Assembly (NCBI GenBank): GCA_023229045.1
Contig: JALOAB010000009.1
Span: forward strand, 1 to 26,547
Length of the DNA stretch: 26,547 nt
Source of the DNA: Fidelibacterota bacterium
GTDB lineage: Bacteria; Fidelibacterota; UBA2242
Direction: 5' to 3'
This document shows, one piece after another, positions 8,658 through 18,200 of the stretch. The number at the start of each line of letters is the position of its first letter. Positions within the stretch are counted from its first letter, which is position 1. Position numbers and translations under genes: made by a program. The notes below the pieces were generated by a model that made no database searches, was not told the DNA's origin, and saw only the letters and a program-made list of their open reading frames with translations.

Positions 8658-9962
8658 ATGCAACTGACCGCCCTCACCAAACAGGATCCAGCCGTCCTGG
8701 TGACTATCAGAGCGGAGCTGGAGCGCGAACGCCAGACACTCGAAATGATCGCCTCGGAAAACTTCGTCAGCCAGGCCGTCCTGGAAGCCGCCGGCACGGT
8801 CATGACCAATAAATATGCCGAAGGTTATCCCGGAAAACGTTACTACGGCGGTTGCGAGGCGGTCGATCAGGCTGAGAATTTAGCCCGCGATCGCGTGAAG
8901 AAACTTTTCGGAGCGGAATATGCCAACGTCCAGCCGCATTCCGGTTCACAGGCCAACATGGCGGTCTATTTTTCATTACTAAAGACTGGAGACACGGTGC
9001 TGGGTATGGACCTGGCGCATGGCGGTCACCTGACACACGGCAGTCCGGTCAATTTTTCCGGGAAGCTTTTTAAAATTATTCCGTACGGAGTAAAGCGGGA
9101 AACCGGGCGCATCGACTTCGATCGCATGGCGCAACTGGCCGGCGAGCACCGACCAAAGATGATTATCGCGGGAGGCAGTGCTTATCCGCGCTTTTTGGAT
9201 TTCGGCAAATTTAGGGAAATTGCCGACAATGTCGGAGCCTTTCTGGTTGCCGATATCGCTCACCCGGCCGGCTTGATCGCGACCGGATTACATCCCGACC
9301 CGATGCCCCATTGCCATATCGTTACTTCGACGACTCATAAAACCTTACGCGGACCACGCGGCGGCCTGATCTTGATGGGTAAAGACTGGGAAAATCCTTT
9401 CGGTCTGACGGCTCCAAAAAGTGGTCGCCTGAAAATGATGTCCGAAATTATCGACTCCAACGTGATGCCCGGCATTCAGGGCGGGCCGTTGATGCACATT
9501 ATCGCCGCCAAAGCGGTGGCTTTCGGGGAAGCCTTACAGCCCGAATTCAAAGATTATACCCGGCAAATTATCGCCAATGCAAAAGTGCTGGCGGAAGAAC
9601 TCCTCAGCCGCGATTATAATCTGATCTCCGGCGGAACCGATAATCATTTGCTGTTAATTGACCTTTGCAATAAAAATATCACTGGTAAACAAGCCGAAAA
9701 TATTCTGGAAGAATCCGGCATTACTACTAATAAAAATATGGTGCCGTTCGACCAAAAAAGTCCGTTCATTACGAGCGGTATCCGGATTGGTACGGCGGCC
9801 CTGACAACCCGCGGTATGCGGGAAACGGAAATGCGCACCATAGCAGGTCTTATCGATCGGGTATTAGCCGATCCGGATTCTGTTCAGGTTCGGGAAAAAG
9901 TCCGCGCGGCTGTCAGTGAACTATGTCAACAATATCCACTTTATCAAAACATTAACTTATAG
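8658..9962 (+). CDS. glyA: Serine hydroxymethyltransferase
   Basis: PLP enzyme that interconverts serine and glycine while charging tetrahydrofolate with a one-carbon unit. The 434-residue length is slightly above the common 415-420. Diagnostic segments are all present: LEMIASENFVS (residues 28-38), YAEGYPGKRYYGGCE (53-67), VQPHSGSQAN (91-100), LAHGGHLTHGSPVNFSG, VADIAHPAGLIA, and the PLP lysine Lys228 in TSTTHKTLRGPRGG. It follows rpiB by 4 bases and precedes nrdR by 7, so rpiB-glyA-nrdR is one transcription unit; I recall this order from other bacteria. Confidence 0.97.
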   Translation: MQLTALTKQDPAVLVTIRAELERERQTLEMIASENFVSQAVLEAAGTVMTNKYAEGYPGKRYYGGCEAVDQAENLARDRVKKLFGAEYANVQPHSGSQANMAVYFSLLKTGDTVLGMDLAHGGHLTHGSPVNFSGKLFKIIPYGVKRETGRIDFDRMAQLAGEHRPKMIIAGGSAYPRFLDFGKFREIADNVGAFLVADIAHPAGLIATGLHPDPMPHCHIVTSTTHKTLRGPRGGLILMGKDWENPFGLTAPKSGRLKMMSEIIDSNVMPGIQGGPLMHIIAAKAVAFGEALQPEFKDYTRQIIANAKVLAEELLSRDYNLISGGTDNHLLLIDLCNKNITGKQAENILEESGITTNKNMVPFDQKSPFITSGIRIGTAALTTRGMRETEMRTIAGLIDRVLADPDSVQVREKVRAAVSELCQQYPLYQNINL

Positions 9963-9969
9963 GTGACCT

Positions 9970-10425
9970 ATGCGGTGTCCTTTTTGCAATTCGCAGGAAA
10001 GTAAGGTGATCGACTCCCGTACGGCGCAGAAAAACAACGCTATTCGCCGTCGCCGCGAGTGTATTGACTGTGGTCATCGCTATACGACTTACGAATATGT
10101 CGTGGAATATCCATTGCAAATCATTAAAAATGATGGGCGCCGCGAAGAATACGACCGCAGTAAATTATCAAACAGTATCAAAATCGCCTGTAATAAACGA
10201 CCGGTTTCAGCCGAAAAACTGGAGATGCTGGTAATCGATATCGAGAAAGAAATCGAAGAAGCCTCCGGCGGTGAAGTGCGCAGTAGCCAGATTGGCGAAC
10301 TGGTGATGAAAAAGCTCAAGGAACTCGATGAAGTAGCCTACATTCGGTTTGCCTCGGTCTATAAAAAATTTAAAGACCTGGACGAATTTAAAGACCATAT
10401 CGAAAAGTTGGGCGGAGCCTGTTGA
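9970..10425 (+). CDS. nrdR: Transcriptional repressor NrdR
   Basis: Zinc-ribbon and ATP-cone repressor that senses adenine nucleotides and represses ribonucleotide reductase genes. The N-terminal zinc ribbon uses Cys3, Cys6, Cys31 and Cys34 (CPFCNS and CIDCGHR), followed by RYTTYEYVV. The ATP-cone covers residues about 49-139 (IKNDGRREEYDRSKL, then SSQIGELVMKKLKELDEVAYIRFASVYKKF). The length of 151 residues is standard. AGGTGA lies just before the ATG. No ribonucleotide reductase gene is in the window, so its targets lie elsewhere. Confidence 0.97.
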   Translation: MRCPFCNSQESKVIDSRTAQKNNAIRRRRECIDCGHRYTTYEYVVEYPLQIIKNDGRREEYDRSKLSNSIKIACNKRPVSAEKLEMLVIDIEKEIEEASGGEVRSSQIGELVMKKLKELDEVAYIRFASVYKKFKDLDEFKDHIEKLGGAC

Positions 10426-10500
10426 AAGTTAACATGAGGAACAATTAACGACTTCATTGAGTATGATACGATTGTTTGTAATAAATTTATAGAGAGAAAG

Positions 10501-10665
10501 ATGCTGTCAAAGGAACTACTGGAAATTTTAGTCTGTCCGCAATGCAAAGGAGAGCTGGAATACGATTCTCAGAATCAGCAGTTGATTTGCCATGCCTGTC
10601 GATTAAAGTATGCTATAAAAGACGATATACCGATCATGCTGATCGAAGAAGCCACAAGTTTTTAA
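10501..10665 (+). CDS. Trm112/UPF0434-like small zinc-ribbon protein
   Basis: A 54-residue protein beginning MLSKELLEILVCPQCKGELE, with a second CxxC pair in LICHACRLKYAIKDDIPIML. This is the pattern of the Trm112p-like/UPF0434 (YcaR) family: LLEILVCPxCKG..L, then C..C...YPI.DGIP.ML. Members are usually about 55-65 residues and are thought to bind zinc and partner with methyltransferases or act near cell-envelope synthesis genes. The exact partner here is unknown. AGAGAG lies directly upstream (10491-10497). The gene follows nrdR by 75 bases and is followed by the porV promoter region. Short but convincing. Confidence 0.85.
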   Translation: MLSKELLEILVCPQCKGELEYDSQNQQLICHACRLKYAIKDDIPIMLIEEATSF

Positions 10666-10731
10666 ATAAACAGGAGTAAATTAGCGCCCTTATTGCTAAT
10701 CCACGATTAAGAAGTCGATAGATAAATAGTC

Positions 10732-10760
10732 TTCATAAAAACTACTCGTTTGTGTATATT
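10732..10760 (+). promoter_or_regulatory. Putative sigma-70-type promoter for the porV cluster
   Basis: TTCATA (10732-10737) and TATATT (10755-10760) are separated by 17 bases, 4/6 and 5/6 matches to the -35 and -10 consensus. It lies in the 145-base gap before porV, the longest gap on this side of the secretion cluster. Transcription would begin near 10767, at the foot of the hairpin described next. Confidence 0.4.
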
Positions 10761-10764
10761 ATCC

Positions 10765-10793
10765 AAACCGAAAGTATTGATATTCGGTTTTTT
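10765..10793 (+). promoter_or_regulatory. Hairpin with T-run in the porV leader (terminator or 5' stem-loop)
   Basis: AAACCGAA (10765-10772) pairs with TTCGGTTT (10783-10790) around a 10-base loop and is followed by more T (six T in a row, 10788-10793). It has the shape of an intrinsic terminator for the nrdR/Trm112 transcript. However, it ends only 6 bases before the porV Shine-Dalgarno (AGGAGG, 10800-10805) and starts about where transcription from the upstream promoter would begin. It could therefore be a 5' mRNA stem-loop or an attenuator. Confidence 0.5.
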
Positions 10794-10810
10794 GTTCTCA
10801 GGAGGTTTTG

Positions 10811-12070
10811 ATGAAAAAAATAATAGCCATGCTCGGAGTCGTGTTATTGATGAGCGGTGGCGCAATGGCGCAGAGCGAAGCCGGGGCGATCTGGTTGTTA
10901 ATCAATCCCGGGGCGCGCTTCTGTGGCATGGGCGAGGTGGGCGCCGGACTCGCCGATGATGCGTATGCCAGTTACTGGAATCCGGCTGGTCTGGGATTCC
11001 TGCGCGGTCGCGAATTGGCCTTGACGCATGTTAACTGGCTCCCGAACCTGGTCAGTGATATTTACTATGAATTTTTAGGATATCGACAGTTCATCAAAGA
11101 TGTCGGCACAATTGGCGGCAATATCATCCTGATGAATCTCGGCGAGCAACAGAGGATGGATGAGCGCGGCAATTATCTGGGTGATTTCAATTCTTTTATG
11201 CTGGCCGTGACCGGTTCGTATGGTACGGCTCTGACGCGCCGGTCCTCACTCGGAGTAAGTATTAAGATGGTACATCAGCACCTGACCGATCAGGGAGCCG
11301 GTAAAGAGATGGGAAAGGGTTATTCAACCAATTTTTGCTTTGATGTTGGTTACCTGAAACATCAGTTCCTGACCAAAAATTTAACCCTGGGATTAAACTT
11401 AGCCAATATCGGTCCGAAAATCGCCTTTATCGACGTTGCTCAGGCTGATCCGATGCCGACCAACCTGAAGTTTGGCCTGGTGTATAAAATTGGCGGTGAA
11501 TACAACCGACTCTCAATTGCTTTGGACATCAACAAGGTCCTAGTTGCCGCCTATCCTGATCGCGATATTGACGGCGATGAAAGAGTCGGCGGTTATGATG
11601 TTAACGGTCATGCCATTAGCGGTGGTCAATATAATAAGGATGGTCAAAAGGAATTCTCTTATACCGACGAATGGTATAAGGGAATGTTCACCTCGTGGAT
11701 CGATGACTGGCTTTTGGTTTATGATTCAAAAGTCGACGGTATCGGGGAAGATGTCGGTGGTGGATTGAATAAATGGGGCCAAAAAGCCGATAAGGACGGC
11801 AATACCAATGACGGCTCACTCGCAACTGAATTTAAAAAGCTGACTTATAACTTTGGTCTTGAATACTGGTATTCAAACCTGTTTGCGATCCGGGCTGGTT
11901 GTATGTACGATAAAATGGGGGCCATCACTATGAAGGGTAAATGGCCGGTTCCGACTTTTGGCGCCGGTTTGCGCTGGGCCGGAATGGGTTTCGACTTCGG
12001 CTACACCGCCGGCGATCCCGGACATCCCCGCCAGAATACAATGCTTTTCTCAATGAATATAAAATTCTAA
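10811..12070 (+). CDS. porV: PorV-type outer membrane protein of type IX secretion
   Basis: Outer membrane barrel of the PorV/PorQ family; PorV in Bacteroidota shuttles T9SS cargo from the translocon to the attachment complex. Start ATG 10811 has AGGAGG 5 bases upstream and gives a signal peptide ending AMA before Gln21. The mature N-terminus has the family pattern (LLINPGARFCGMGEVGAGLADD then SYWNPAGLGF). Near residue 240, DINKVLVAAYP corresponds to the LNKLLVPTPP segment I know from PorV, followed later by GLEYWYSNLFAIRAGCMYDKMG. Between them lies an Asp/Gly-rich stretch of about 90 residues (DRDIDGDERVGG, ADKDGNTNDG). The next gene encodes a protein with a T9SS sorting domain, which supports the call. 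PorV rather than PorQ is a judgement from that motif. Confidence 0.78.
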   Translation: MKKIIAMLGVVLLMSGGAMAQSEAGAIWLLINPGARFCGMGEVGAGLADDAYASYWNPAGLGFLRGRELALTHVNWLPNLVSDIYYEFLGYRQFIKDVGTIGGNIILMNLGEQQRMDERGNYLGDFNSFMLAVTGSYGTALTRRSSLGVSIKMVHQHLTDQGAGKEMGKGYSTNFCFDVGYLKHQFLTKNLTLGLNLANIGPKIAFIDVAQADPMPTNLKFGLVYKIGGEYNRLSIALDINKVLVAAYPDRDIDGDERVGGYDVNGHAISGGQYNKDGQKEFSYTDEWYKGMFTSWIDDWLLVYDSKVDGIGEDVGGGLNKWGQKADKDGNTNDGSLATEFKKLTYNFGLEYWYSNLFAIRAGCMYDKMGAITMKGKWPVPTFGAGLRWAGMGFDFGYTAGDPGHPRQNTMLFSMNIKF

Positions 12071-12128
12071 TCCCGGAGAATCCGAACAACTCTAATCATA
12101 GTTAATATACCTGTTTAAACCTGATTTG

Positions 12129-15100
12129 ATGAAGAAAGACAGATTTTTTATTACCGGGATTTTACTTATGACGTTGGTCTGTGGACCGGCGTTCGGTATG
12201 TATAATCCTCAATATCGAATTTCGACCGCTTCTCCGGTCAACTCCGCCAATGCGCCAATTCGCATTTGCGCTTTGCGGGTCAGTTTCCCGGTCGATGACG
12301 ATGAGGCCACAACCGGCGACGGTCAGTTTCTGATGAATGCAGACGCTACTCCCTGCGATGATTTTTTAGTGGATCCGGCGCCTCACAACCGGGCTTATTT
12401 CCGTGATCATATCCGCTCACTGGCGAATTACTTCGGATATGTTTCCGGCGGTAAAGTTAGGATTGATACGCTCAATTCAGTAGTCTTTCCGCTATTGGAT
12501 ACGAGCAGTTATCAGGTTGCGCATCCGATGGCTTATTATAATCCTTTTCTGGAAGAGGATTCAATCGATTTGCGTTTGTCAGAATTATTGGTTGAAGCGG
12601 TTCAGAAGGCGGATGCCGATCCGGATGTGGATTTTACCCAATTTGATGTGGTGATAATTTTTCACGCCGGCGTCGGCCAGGATTTTGCCATTACGCTCGA
12701 TCCAACGCCATACGATATTCCCTCAGCTTTTATGAATAAGGATGATCTGAAAAAATTTCTGGCACCGGATGATCCAAATTTTAAAGGTATTGCCGTCGCC
12801 AATGGAATGACCTTTGTCGATTGCGGTCTGATTCTGCCGGAAAGCCAGAATCATTTGCTCTATGACAATTGGGAAGAGGTCTTCGGTGGCAGTGACAATC
12901 CCTGTCTTTATCAGTTTGGTCTGAATGGCACCCTGGCGTTCATGTTTGGTTTTTATCTCGGACTGCCGAGTTTATATAATACCGAAACCGGCTATACCGG
13001 GATCGGCAAATTTGGTCTGATGGATCAGGGCTCGGCCAATCTGAATGGTCTGATTCCAGCCGTACCGTGCGCCTGGGAACGGGTTTTCCTGGGCTGGGAA
13101 ACACCTGTCGTAGCTGGGAAATTTGAGGATGTCAGTTTAAAGAAAATTGGCTCCGGTTCCGACACCACCGTCTGGAAGATTCCAATCAACGCGCAGGAAT
13201 ATTTTTTAATTGAAAATCGAAATGCCCATTTCCGTCCGGGAGTCAGCCTCGACAGTATTCTATATCGGATATATGTCGAAAACGGCGAAGAGATCTGGCC
13301 TTCAAGTTTTCCGCTGATCCGTGATACGCTGAAAGCCGAATTTTCGGCTGAAACCGGGGTGCTGTTATCTTCTCCTCATTACGATTACGGTTTAGAAGGT
13401 TCCGGTCTCTTGATCTGGCATATCGACGAAGCGGTCATTAATGCCAATCTGTCAACCAACCGCGTCAATATCGACCGCGATCACCGCGGAGTCGATCTGG
13501 AGGAAGGTGACGGCGCCCAGGACCTTGGCTATGACGCCGATATTCTGGCTATGGAGGTAGAAGACGGCTGGTTTTTCGATCCCTGGTTCGCCGGCAACGA
13601 CGGATTCATTGACCTCAATCCGGATTATGAATTAGATGCCGAGCAGAGAATCGGTTTTACACCCTACACCAATCCGGCAACCCACAGCAACGGCTATGGA
13701 TATACCGGAATCAGCATCGACAGTATCGGTCCGGCCGGCGAGGTGATGACTTTTCGCATCCGACTGGGTGATGCGCTGGAAAAATTCCCGCTGGTTTTGT
13801 CAACCAACATTACCGAAATACTGCCTATCGACCTGAATAAAAATGACGGAGTGGAAGAATTCCTGGTGGTTGCCGATAGCTTAAGAATTTTTAATTCCAA
13901 AGGCGAACAAATATCCACGCTTCAAAACCATTCATTCAATGCCATTGATAAAGACAGTTTAATCATTTATGGTTTAGTCGAGAAAGCCGCCGGCGATCCT
14001 GCGCGGTTATTTATCTGGAAAATAGAGCCCGATGGTCAAATTGCCATCGCAGATTCACTCACTACTGTAATGCACCCTGCCGTCAGTCCGCTCTTAGCGG
14101 TCGATGGAGGAATGCTATTCGCAAACCAAAATCTTTCAGATCAAAATTATCTCAATCTATATCAGCTCGACTCCCGCGATATTGAATCTTGTGCGTTAAA
14201 CTTTAAGATAAAGAAACTGATTGGCGGCGGCGACGACATTTTGGGATTAACAAACGACGGGCGGGTTGTGCGAATTCAATTGAGCCCGCTTTCGGCAAAT
14301 GTAGTGGCTGATTTGCCGGATGCCATGGTCGGAACGTCAGTGGTAGCCTTTATCAATTCGAATGATGTTGCGGATCTGGTTCACTGTAGCGATTCATTGC
14401 TGACTCTTATTCTGGACATCGGCGCCTCTGCGGAGGCTACTTTAACGCGAGAGCAGGAATTTAATGGCAATATAGCCTTAGCCGACATAGATGGCGACGG
14501 AAAAGTCGAAATCATTACTGCCAGTGTCAGCCAGATATTTGCGTTTAACGAGACCTTGACCCTTGAAAATAACTTTCCCATCGGTGTGCCGTTTATCCTG
14601 AGCGGCGACCATTTCAAATCAGAATTGTTGACTACTGATCTGGATGGTGATGGGAAAAAGGACATTATTGTCAATACCTCCTCGGCTCTGCTGGCATTCA
14701 ATTATAAGGGTGATTTATTAAATGGTTTCCCTAAAGTCGCCTATCACCAGAGCCGGAAGTCCGGTGTTCTGTTAAATACCCAGCCCGGCGTGGCCTATCT
14801 GGCGTTGACCCAATCTGACCTTTCAATCTCATCGCATGATCGTCTAACGGCAGTGCGTCTTTCGTCAGATTCGCATGCGGTTGACGATTGGATTTGCTAT
14901 GGTGGCAATGCCTCTCGCCAATTTTATTGTCCGCTGAAATCGCAAAGCAGTCCGATTCCGGCCAAATCACTGCTCGATCATGCTAAAACATTTAATTGGC
15001 CCAATCCGGTCAAAAACAATCAGACGTTCATTCGATACTATCCCAATCAAGTCTGTAACGTCAATATAAATATTTACGATCTGGCTGGCGATCTGATAAC

Positions 15101-15254
15101 TAGTTTCAAAGATTCTGCGCCCGTGGTCGGTGAGCCGAATGAAAAGGAATGGAACACCGGCAACATGCAAAGCGGCGTCTATTTTGCGGTAGTCCAGGCA
15201 AAATCCGGCTCGCGCACCGATACCAAAATCGTCAAAATTCTGGTGGTGAAATGA
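12129..15254 (+). CDS. M6-metalloprotease-like T9SS cargo with a degenerate active site, VCBS repeats and sorting domain
   Basis: A 1041-residue secreted protein. Signal peptide, residues 1-23. Residues about 40-330 follow the immune-inhibitor-A/M6 layout (ICALRVSFPVDD, HIRSLANYFGYVSGGKVRID, FDVVIIFHAGVGQD, then GLPSLYNTETG, GIGKFGLMDQGS and PAVPCAWERVFLGW). The catalytic motif expected as LAHEFGHALGLPDLY reads LAFMFGFYLGLPSLY: Phe271, Met272 and Phe275 replace both His and the Glu, so the domain should bind no zinc and be inactive. Residues about 787-850 hold two VCBS/FG-GAP segments (DIDGDGKVEIIT, DLDGDGKKDIIV). Residues about 955-1041 form a T9SS type A sorting domain (NWPNPVKN, IYDLAGDLI, SGVYFAVV, KIVKILVVK). 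The frame is intact, so this is not a pseudogene. It is coupled to the next gene by ATGA. No Shine-Dalgarno is seen before ATG 12129. Confidence 0.85.
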   Translation: MKKDRFFITGILLMTLVCGPAFGMYNPQYRISTASPVNSANAPIRICALRVSFPVDDDEATTGDGQFLMNADATPCDDFLVDPAPHNRAYFRDHIRSLANYFGYVSGGKVRIDTLNSVVFPLLDTSSYQVAHPMAYYNPFLEEDSIDLRLSELLVEAVQKADADPDVDFTQFDVVIIFHAGVGQDFAITLDPTPYDIPSAFMNKDDLKKFLAPDDPNFKGIAVANGMTFVDCGLILPESQNHLLYDNWEEVFGGSDNPCLYQFGLNGTLAFMFGFYLGLPSLYNTETGYTGIGKFGLMDQGSANLNGLIPAVPCAWERVFLGWETPVVAGKFEDVSLKKIGSGSDTTVWKIPINAQEYFLIENRNAHFRPGVSLDSILYRIYVENGEEIWPSSFPLIRDTLKAEFSAETGVLLSSPHYDYGLEGSGLLIWHIDEAVINANLSTNRVNIDRDHRGVDLEEGDGAQDLGYDADILAMEVEDGWFFDPWFAGNDGFIDLNPDYELDAEQRIGFTPYTNPATHSNGYGYTGISIDSIGPAGEVMTFRIRLGDALEKFPLVLSTNITEILPIDLNKNDGVEEFLVVADSLRIFNSKGEQISTLQNHSFNAIDKDSLIIYGLVEKAAGDPARLFIWKIEPDGQIAIADSLTTVMHPAVSPLLAVDGGMLFANQNLSDQNYLNLYQLDSRDIESCALNFKIKKLIGGGDDILGLTNDGRVVRIQLSPLSANVVADLPDAMVGTSVVAFINSNDVADLVHCSDSLLTLILDIGASAEATLTREQEFNGNIALADIDGDGKVEIITASVSQIFAFNETLTLENNFPIGVPFILSGDHFKSELLTTDLDGDGKKDIIVNTSSALLAFNYKGDLLNGFPKVAYHQSRKSGVLLNTQPGVAYLALTQSDLSISSHDRLTAVRLSSDSHAVDDWICYGGNASRQFYCPLKSQSSPIPAKSLLDHAKTFNWPNPVKNNQTFIRYYPNQVCNVNINIYDLAGDLITSFKDSAPVVGEPNEKEWNTGNMQSGVYFAVVQAKSGSRTDTKIVKILVVK

Positions 15255-18200
15255 CGATCGGTCGTCTTAAATACCGGTTCTTGCTGGTCTTTTCCCTATT
15301 TTTGCTCTTTTTTTTTGACCAAGCCGATGCCCAGTTTGGCGCTTTTAACCATGCCGAGCTGAAATGGCTGAGCTTCGAAACCGCCCATTTTAAAATTCAT
15401 TATCATGAAGGCGCCGAGTGGACAATGCGGCGCGCGGCTGAAATTGCCGAGACCATATACGGACCGGTGACCGAATTTTATCAATTTGAACCTAGCGAAA
15501 AAACCGCCCTGATTATCCGAGACACCGATGACATATCGAATGGCGCGGCTTATTATTACGATAATAAAATCGAAATCTGGGCGACGCCCCTCGATTTTCC
15601 CTTTCGCGGCAATCACGACTGGCTTCGCGATGTTATCACCCATGAGTTTACTCATATTGTTTCTTTACAAAAGGCTATGAAATTCGGGCGCTCTGTTCCG
15701 GCTTTTTATATTCAGGTGCTCGATAATGAGCCGGAGAAGCGCGAAGATGTGGTTTACGGTTATCCGCGGGTGATCGCCTCTTATCCGATTCCCGGAATGG
15801 TGATCCCGATGTGGTTGGCAGAGGGCATGGCGCAATCGATGTTTCCCGGCAATACTAATGATTCCTGGGATACGCACCGCGATATGCTTTTGCGGGATCG
15901 CGTGCTAAATAAATCATTATTGTCGCTGACGGAAATGGGCTCGTTCGGCAAGCGCGGCACCGGCAACGAATCAGTTTATAATCATGGTTACGCCTTTACG
16001 CTTTATCTGGCGGAGAGATTCGGCTCAGAAACCATTCCGCGCCTGGCTGAAGAACTTTCCAAACCGTTACGGATGTCGGGCGAAACCGCCCTGACGAAGG
16101 TCACGGGCATCCCGGCGAATGAAATTCACCGCCAGTGGCAGACTGAGCTGGAAAAGAAATATTTCGAACAAACTGAAATAATCCGCGCCAACGCCAAAAC
16201 CGGAGAAATTATTCTGGCAGAAGGTACGATGCAATTAGGACCGGAATGGAGTGGCGACACATTACTATATTATTTGTCCAACAAAGGGCGCGATTATTAT
16301 TCGCAAACCGGATTGTACGCTTACGATGTTCGCCGGCAAAAAAGCCGAAAGCTGATTCCCCGTCTGAATTCGCGGGTAGCGGTTGCTCCCGACGGGAAGA
16401 CCATTTACTATTCGCGCGCCAGCAAGCCAAACCGGCATGGGTCGGTATTTTATAATATCTATCGCTATGATGTGAAAAAACGCAAAGAAAAGCCGCTGAC
16501 CAAAAATGCCCGGGCTTACAATCCGACGCTCGCACCGGATGGCAAACAGATGGCTTTTGTCACCGGACGGGACGGCACCGGCAACGTGGCGCTGATGAAC
16601 CTGGATACCAAAGAGATCCGCCAGGTTACCGACTTCACCGACGGCGTCGAGGTTTTTACACTGCAATGGTCGCCGGATGGCAGTACGATCGCCTTCGATT
16701 ATATGACGGGTCACGGGCGCGATATTGCCCTGATCGATCTCGCCGATGATGCGAAGCGGATTTTCAACGAGGCGGCTTATGATACGCGCAATCCCTATTT
16801 CAGCCCGGACGGACAATGGTTATATTATGCCTCGGATGAAACCGGGATTTATAACATTTACCGGCAATCGCTGACCAGCGGTGAACGGCAATTAATGACC
16901 AACGTCACGGGCGGCGCCTTCATGCCGGCGGTCAATCAGAATGGCGAATTGATCTATGCGCTCCTGCAAGACCGCGGCTTCAAAATTGCCCTGATTGAAA
17001 ATCCGGAGCCGATCGATCCGCAGTTAGCCGTCTATGGAGACTACCAAATTAATATTCTGCCCGTGTCGGAAGTTCAGCCGCTGTCCATTCCGGAACCTAA
17101 GAAATACCATGATCAGTTCGCCAAGATGTTTATCTTACCGCGCCTCCTGATCGACTACGGGACGGTCAAGCCGGGTTTCTATTTTTTCTCTACCGAAATC
17201 ATCAACCGCTTCAATATCTTCGGTGGCGCCTCCATTAACAGCATCAAAGACCGCGACCTTTTTCTGATTTTAGAGTATCATCAGTGGAAACCGACCTTTT
17301 TCCTGGAATTTTACAACATCAGCCGCAATATCTTTAACGAGAAATCAATCTACAAAGGCTGGCCGGTCGAAGCTGACTATACCTTTTATCTGACCGAGGC
17401 TTATGGCGGCGTTTCCCATCCGCTGGATGGTTTCAACAATTTGCGCTTCGATCTGAAATGGTCGCGCTACCGCACCAGTAGCGATGAGACGATCAAGGCC
17501 GCCGAAATTTACCAGAATGGTTTTTCTTACGACTATTACCGCGGCGTCAATTTTCAACTGCACTGGCAACTGCGCATGATTCTGCCGGTCGTCAACGAAG
17601 ATACAAATCCCGACAATGGCTTTGTGCTGAACACTTACATTTCGCGCAATTATGACAAATTTATTGAGGGTTTCGAAGTCAATAACAGTTACAGCACCCT
17701 GCAGGTCGATTTCCGCAATAATTACTACTGGAAGCTGGAACACGAGGGCAATTGGTATCACAAATACCCGATTTTTAAGAAGCTAACCGGTAATCTGAGA
17801 TGGCGGCTGGGTTGGATTTCCAAACCCGATCTGGATTCGTTTTTCAATTTCTTTGCGGGTGGTGAACCCGGTTTAAGAGGCTATCCGTTTTACAGCCTTG
17901 AAGGGCGCAATTTGTACAGTGTGCATTATACCTGGCGCCTGCCTCTGTTTCGCGAAAAACATTTTCAAATTTTATCGTTCAATTTGCAAAATGCCTTTGT
18001 GGGAACTTATATTGAGGCGGGGAATGCCTGGAATCGGGTGTCTGATTTTCCGGGATTGAACTGGGAACAATTTAAAGCCCAGCCCGTTTCTGTCTTACGC
18101 AATATTGCGGGTGATTTTAAGAAAGATGTTGGTTTTCAGTTGCGTTTCAGCGGTTTTTCATTTTATACTTACCCAACTTCAATCAGTCTGGATTGGGTCT

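Noticed and set aside
12129..15254. M6-like gene as a pseudogene
   Set aside because: The active-site residues are lost, but the 1041-codon frame, signal peptide, VCBS repeats and sorting domain are intact, so it is treated as a functional pseudoenzyme.
16265..16816. 183-codon antisense frame inside the protease-propeller-barrel gene
   Set aside because: It lies fully inside a gene with clear domains in the opposite frame; no motif or ribosome site supports it.
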